DNA of 64,000 bases, from the NCBI GenBank assembly GCA_007922225.1, contig ML680098.1, forward strand, positions 3,100,001 to 3,164,000. The letters run 5' to 3'. Both the position numbers and the translations under genes were made by a program. Of this stretch, positions 58,901 through 64,000 are shown in pieces. The notes beneath the pieces were generated by a model. It did no database searches. It was not told the origin of the DNA and saw only the letters and a program-made list of their open reading frames with translations. This DNA is from Emydura subglobosa. Taxonomy: Eukaryota > Chordata > Testudines > Chelidae. Every line of letters starts with the position of its first letter. Positions within the stretch are counted from its first letter, which is position 1.

Positions 58901-61900
58901 AGTTGCAGAGTTTAAAGAAAAACTCCAGTTGCAGAATCAGAAGCATATTCCTAAAATACACACCCAAGGGGCCAAATGCACTCCTGTTTTAAGGACTCTA
59001 CTAGAAAGAGGATAATAATGGCTTGGGCTTTCAGTAACCTTTGCCACATGATCATCATGCTTTGATTCCATGTTGAACAGTTCTGTGAAAATTTGAGTTG
59101 TTGTTTTGAGTCTGCAAAGGAATTTGCTGTTTTTCTTCCCTCTTTGGTCCTTGGCATAGGTGCCAATTGACAGACCTGGAGACTAGGAGCCCAAAACCAT
59201 TGAGACTGCCAATTATTGCCAGTTGTGCTAGTGACGTGGACACATGTCCACGTGGGGACCACAGCAAACCTATCAATTCATTTCACATAGGCCATGAAGC
59301 AGCCAATAATGTTAATCATTCACTGGGGCTAGATTTGTACTGATGATTTAGTGATGAAAAGTGCTTTATCTTATTCCCTAACATGTGAATCCTTGTAACT
59401 CTGGATTTCCTTTTTTAAAATGTGAATGATGTGGGAGATCAGGTGGCTTCTGTGAAGTTAAAACAAAGCTAACAAATTGGTTTAATAGCTTAAAGTTAAA
59501 TGTAGATAAAAAAATTCAGATCTTTTTGTCACTAAGTTCGTATGACATTGTTTTCCAATGCCTAAGCTCCATCAAGGTTGGATTTTTTTTCTTTTCCACC
59601 AGCTGTGTTCAGTTTTCCTGCTTTTAACCATGGTGGTTTAATTTAGCTTTACTTGGCGTGTAGCCTTACTAATTATATCTCTACTATCTAGTTTAGGGTG
59701 ATATGAATAGGATGCTTGGCACTGGTGCAATTGCCATCTCCATTCTGTTCCACTCTGCTAATTTGGTGCTTGAGACTTCAGTGCAAGCTGGGGAGCAGAA
59801 GCTTTTTTATTAACTCTAATTATTTTTGAATTCCTGCCTAGTAGTGGGAATTGGGGGTACCTCGATATTATTGGAGGTTCCGGGTGCCCTTTGCAATGGG
59901 CTAATGTTGTATATATTGCAGAATTTCACCACTGGAACAGGAATTAAGACCTTTCTTTGGGATCTGTTCTTCTTTACATGGTACTAGGGGACATTCTTCT
60001 CTCCTTAGAGGAGTTTGTGGTTGCAGAAGCTCTTCTCCCCTCTATGTGGCAGAGCACTGGGTCTCTTCTCCCTTGGGTGAAAGTACAGGTGTGGGGGTCA
60101 GTCTGTTGGCCCTTGGATGCCCCAATATGACTGTGTTAGACACTACTAGAAGTTTGTTTATGCACCGAGAGGGTAGAACTGGCCTCTGTCTCTCCGTCAT
60201 GCTGTGCATTGCTCAAGTGCTGATTGGCCTTGTATTTAAAGCACTAGAGTGAAAGTCAGTTTATGAGGAAGCTAAAAGATAATATGCATCTGACTCATCT
60301 GGTAATATGCATCTGGTCACGGAAAGTCCAGCCCATTTCTCTCTCTTCTGTGGCAGCAAAGATTACTTGAAGAAATACTTACTCTAAATAATCCTCCATC
60401 GTATGATTTCTCATCAACATAATAATAAACATTAGCATAAAACTAACTATACAGAATGAATGAACAGTGACTTTTACTTAAAAGAAGACCTAAACTCAAA
60501 CCCTGTTGTTAATTAGTTAATTAATTAATTAGGCTAGCTGGCTGGGTTACATGCACTTGCCTCATATCTGTTGCAGTGTAAATTATCTACTGCAGGCCCT
60601 AACCTGCCATCATGTGCTTGGCAAGGAAGTAAAGTGAGCAAGTTACTGGCAGCCTGGTAGAAGAAAGTGCAAGACAACCAGCCAGCCACACCAAAGTTAC
60701 ACCCATTAGTTGCCATCATGAACATGGGTGTGTGGACAGCAGTGTGCACATCTTGCTTGCGAGCCGTGCGCTGTGTGTGGGAAAGTTAGTATGTACTTCC
60801 AAAATGCGGTCACAATCAGGGTAATCAAAATGGGGTCACAACCTCTCCAAAATCAGCATATAAATGTAAGTAAGAAGCAAGCAACTTAAAGCTGCTCTAG
60901 GCAATTATAAATTGCTCCTTTTCCCCCTCCTCACTTACAACTGGGACCGTTCTGAGGCTGTGGTAGGAGGGCACTGCTTCTGGAGTGGGGGAACACTGCA
61001 TATTTGGAGCATAGATTAGTGTCAGGTTGTGAGTGGATGGGATAGGTTTAGTGCACTTACAGTGTAAGCCGACATTCCCATAGAAGAGTTGATGATGGAC
61101 ATGAAAGCAGTTGGATTTGATCCAGCTCTGTCACATCCAACTTGATCAGGAGAGGAGTATTCCTAATGGACTGTCATGCTCATTCAGTTTCATTGTGTTG
61201 TGAGAGTTAAAACTTCCATCACAATAATTGGTGTTTACTATAAAAGCACTTTCTTGGAATAGCTGCCTGCCAATCAGAGACCTCATTGATAGCCCATTCT
61301 CTTCCCTGTTTAGAATTAATCTGGAATATCAACCAGGGTTATCAATCCACTATATAAAAAAGGGGTACACAACTATTGGCCAGCTATTCCATAATGATCA
61401 AATTATAACTCATGGGGAATAGCAGTATACCAGTGTGAGCTTATTTTCAACTAAAGCATTATATAACAATATCAGAAGTGTCTGAAAGAATGAGGTGAAT
61501 CCATCTTGTCTAAAAATCCAGCCAGCTTTCATGTAGCCAGAGCATGCTAACTGCTAACACAGTAGCCTCCCTTAGAGCTGGGAATGGCAGATACTTCCTA
61601 TCACAAGAATACTTTTTATTCAATCCTATTCCCTCATCAACTTTTTCAAGCCACACCCACCTGTAACCCAGCCAGCAGGGGATGGGTAGCCAGTTATAAT
61701 GTCAAGTACCATGTGAAAGCCTAAATTTCAGGAGACAGTTAATGAGGCTAAAAACACTAATTATGGCAAAGGCCACCTAGAGATTATGCTGTTATGCATG
61801 GTATTATGAATCATTACCGATGGATCTAGGAGATAAGATTACCCTTATGGAAAAATGGGGAAAAAGATATAAAAATAGATATAACTTTGGCAATGGGAAA

Positions 61901-61929
61901 ATATCTGAAGGAAGGCCAAAACTGCTTTA
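58901..61929. other. Intron 1, no gene
   Basis: A (TTAA)n run lies at 60509-60532. Otherwise no feature recognised. Confidence 0.45.
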
Positions 61930-62345
61930 TTTTTGTAATCATTAATGAAAATTATTACAAACGGCTTTATCAATGGTAACTCTCTCCATTAGAGTTTAGG
62001 ATATTAAATTAAAAGCTGGAGAGGATATGGAGGAATAGGGACCTTTCTTCATATATCATGGGACTGCCCTAAGATGATGATTTGGAACAAAATAACTAGA
62101 ATTTTCAAGGTAACTACAGTTTGCCTGTCCACAGAACCCATCCTGGTTCTTCTAGGTTAGAGCACAAAAGAAGTTATTGCCTCTGGAAAAGACCAGTTGA
62201 TAACACAATCATTACTGGTTGCCAGATGTGTGATCGCTCCATTTTGGAAAAGGACAGATCCCCCAACATAGTGCCATGGTGGAATAAAATATGGTGAATC
62301 CTTTCAATGGGAAAAAGATGGTGCACAACTTTATATCAGAATCAG
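61930..62345 (+). pseudogene. L1-type LINE ORF2 C-terminal remnant, frameshifted
   Basis: From 61944 one frame reads NENYYKRLYQW then a stop and LSPLEF, matching the YYKLLYRWYLTP segment of L1 ORF2. After a frameshift, GTFLHISWDCPKMMIWNKI corresponds to GTFxHMWWxCPxxxxFW, and PILVLLG and LLVARCVIAPFWKR to the last conserved part (LLxAARxxIAxxWK). There are several stops and at least one frameshift, so it is dead. The 5' part of the element is absent, the usual result of L1 5' truncation. Confidence 0.8.
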
Positions 62346-63905
62346 TTAGACCTATAATGTATGGTTACCATTTTAGGAATTTGAACATAACAAATACACA
62401 GATTTGATGATTGACCAAACACAAATGGGTTTTATAAAGACAAGGAACACATCTAAATAGCTGAGGCTTTGCCATATTGAAAATGTTGGGGAAGTGCTCT
62501 GTCTTCTTAAATGATTAGAAAAATCCTATTGACTCAGGACAACTAAAACTGAGGCTGGATAAGTGAAATATGATCGTTTAGTGCCTGTTGGCTGCTGACC
62601 AGCGATAACATGGTGCCTCTGACCTGAGGCTGGGAATTAAAACAATTGCAGATTGTTTGTTTCTTTGAAAATGATTCTGAATAGCAAAAGAAACAGCAGC
62701 TCCCTCTCCCCTATCTGACTCCAATGTCAAGCAACTGCACCCCATACTGAAATCTGGGAGGAATGTTTCTGGCTATAATGCATAATGGTACTAATTGGTA
62801 ATGTTTCAGTGGACTCAGGTACATCTGTTGCTATATGGAGTCAGAAATTGGTAATGGAAGAATATCAGAACCCTGTTTATGAGATGCTAATGAGAATAGT
62901 TGGTATCTCTTTGAGAGAAGAGTCCAGCCTTGAAATTGTTCATAAATGAAAATTTGAGATCTAGTAAACAAGCTAATGTGTGGGTTAATGTAATTTACCT
63001 GATTGACTGGGGTGGAAAAATTTGTCCAGATCCAGAGATGTTAGCAAAGGAGACACACCTAGCCAACCAGTGGATTCTGTTAAACCAGAAAGCCCAGGTT
63101 TCAAACCTCCAGGGAAGAAGGGAAAAAAAAATGGGGGAAAAACTTTATCCTGTGAATGAAAGGCACAGGTTAACCCAAAAGACCAGGATTTGCACAAAGA
63201 TTTGAAGCAATAAAAACACATAATCAGATACTTATATAATACTGTCACTATTGTTAAAGCACTTATCTATCTGCCTTACCTTTTCATGTAGCACCTGTGC
63301 TATCTGTGCCGTGCAAAATTAAAAATAACAGGAGCAAAAAGTTGCTTATCAACCTTAGTTCCTAAGAGGTAGAGGAACATGACACTAAGTGTATGATGTC
63401 TTCTTTTAGGTACCTTTCACTACAAATCACGATGCCTGGATGCATGTAAGGAGAGTCAGTAGTGATTGTGCGCTTTGAGCCTGGTGATGGTCAACATTCC
63501 ATGAAAACATTCTTGTTTTTCAAGAACCCCCTGCCTCCATCACCACTTCAAAAACCAAAAACACCTCATTACAACTTTGAGCTTCAGAGAGTGTTGTTGC
63601 CAGTTTTAGTACCCTGTTTGCTCTCAGGAAAGGAGCTGGTGGGGAGAGCAGAGCAAATAGTATCAAATCAATGGTAGCATTATTAGTCATGCAAACTGAA
63701 GAGCTGGTGTTTCAACATTGTGCCAGCCCTTGTTTTGGTCAGGCTGAGATATTTTTATGTTTTTGGGGACACAGTATTGCTGAGGGTTGTTAATAGTTGC
63801 TGGGTCCAAGGGATGGCTTCATTACAAAGGTAGGTGAAGTGATTCCTTTGTAAGTGTGTGTCTATCTATCTAATCTGTATTAAATGTGTAAGAGTATGTG
63901 TGAAA
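62346..63905. other. Intron 1, no gene
   Basis: The part just after the L1 tail may be its 3' UTR. No recognisable exon. The 91-codon ORF at 62930-63205 shows no domain. Confidence 0.45.
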
Positions 63906-63956
63906 GTGTTAGGAGTCTTCAGGGTGAAAGGTACTTATAAATGTAAAGTCCTAGCC
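63906..63956 (+). repeat. SINE tail fragment
   Basis: AGGGTGAAAGGTACTTATAA ATGTAAAGT matches the CORE-type SINE 3' end (GATGAAAGGTGCTATATAAATG). Confidence 0.55.
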
Positions 63957-64000
63957 CTTTAAAATTCTTCCTGTCCTGCAGGGAGGGAGTTTCTTCTTTT

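Larger units (their letters stand above)
18606..64000 (+). other. KCNMA1: KCNMA1 intron 1 (5' part, open at the window edge)
   Basis: No second KCNMA1 exon (the S0-S1 linker and S1 sequence that follow in the protein) is found in any frame downstream of the donor, so the whole of this stretch is intron. An enormous first intron is typical of this gene in amniotes. Base composition drops from GC-rich to AT-rich by about 19.3 kb, after which interspersed repeats dominate. They are listed separately. Confidence 0.85.

Noticed and set aside
1..64000. CRISPR arrays, bacterial operons or phage-type systems
   Set aside because: No regularly spaced repeats of that type; spliced vertebrate gene structure, SINEs and LINEs make a prokaryotic origin untenable.

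Overview
This window is vertebrate nuclear DNA. It holds one recognisable protein-coding segment: the first coding exon of KCNMA1 (Slo1, the pore-forming alpha subunit of the BK calcium- and voltage-activated potassium channel), plus strand, 18285-18605. The exon encodes the extracellular Gly/Ser-rich N-terminus, the S0 transmembrane helix and the start of the S0-S1 loop, and ends at a clean phase-0 splice donor. Everything downstream to 64000 (more than 45 kb) is the beginning of intron 1. Everything upstream is promoter and intergenic DNA.

The repeat content points to a non-avian sauropsid, most likely a turtle, with a crocodilian as the alternative. There are several CR1 LINE 3' ends, many CORE/MIR-type SINE copies, a degenerate L1 ORF2 tail, two LTR-like insertions, and many short palindromic or terminal-inverted-repeat elements. 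Several of the latter have TIRs resembling GGCCTGGTCTACAC and are flanked by 3-bp duplications (often TTA, as in PIF/Harbinger elements). The assignment is from pattern memory, not from a database search.

Layout: 1-13.3 kb is intergenic DNA rich in old repeats, including a SINE at 11.3-13.0 kb split by two DNA elements. 13.3-16.9 kb is mostly free of recognisable repeats and is a candidate regulatory stretch. About 17.1-19.0 kb is a strong CpG island with simple repeats, G-quadruplex-prone runs and an upstream ORF that stops two bases before the KCNMA1 start codon. 18.6-64 kb is intron 1, with layered transposon insertions (29.85-31.17, 31.5-32.1, 32.2-33.5 and 35.6-36.3 kb), a 695-bp TIR element at 45.7-46.4 kb, a short hAT-like element with an 8-bp duplication at 55.7 kb, and the L1 remnant at 62 kb.

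I found no complete second gene, no structural RNA gene and no CRISPR array. No previously undescribed system is evident. The best material for follow-up is the uORF/start-codon arrangement and the nested-insertion chronology.
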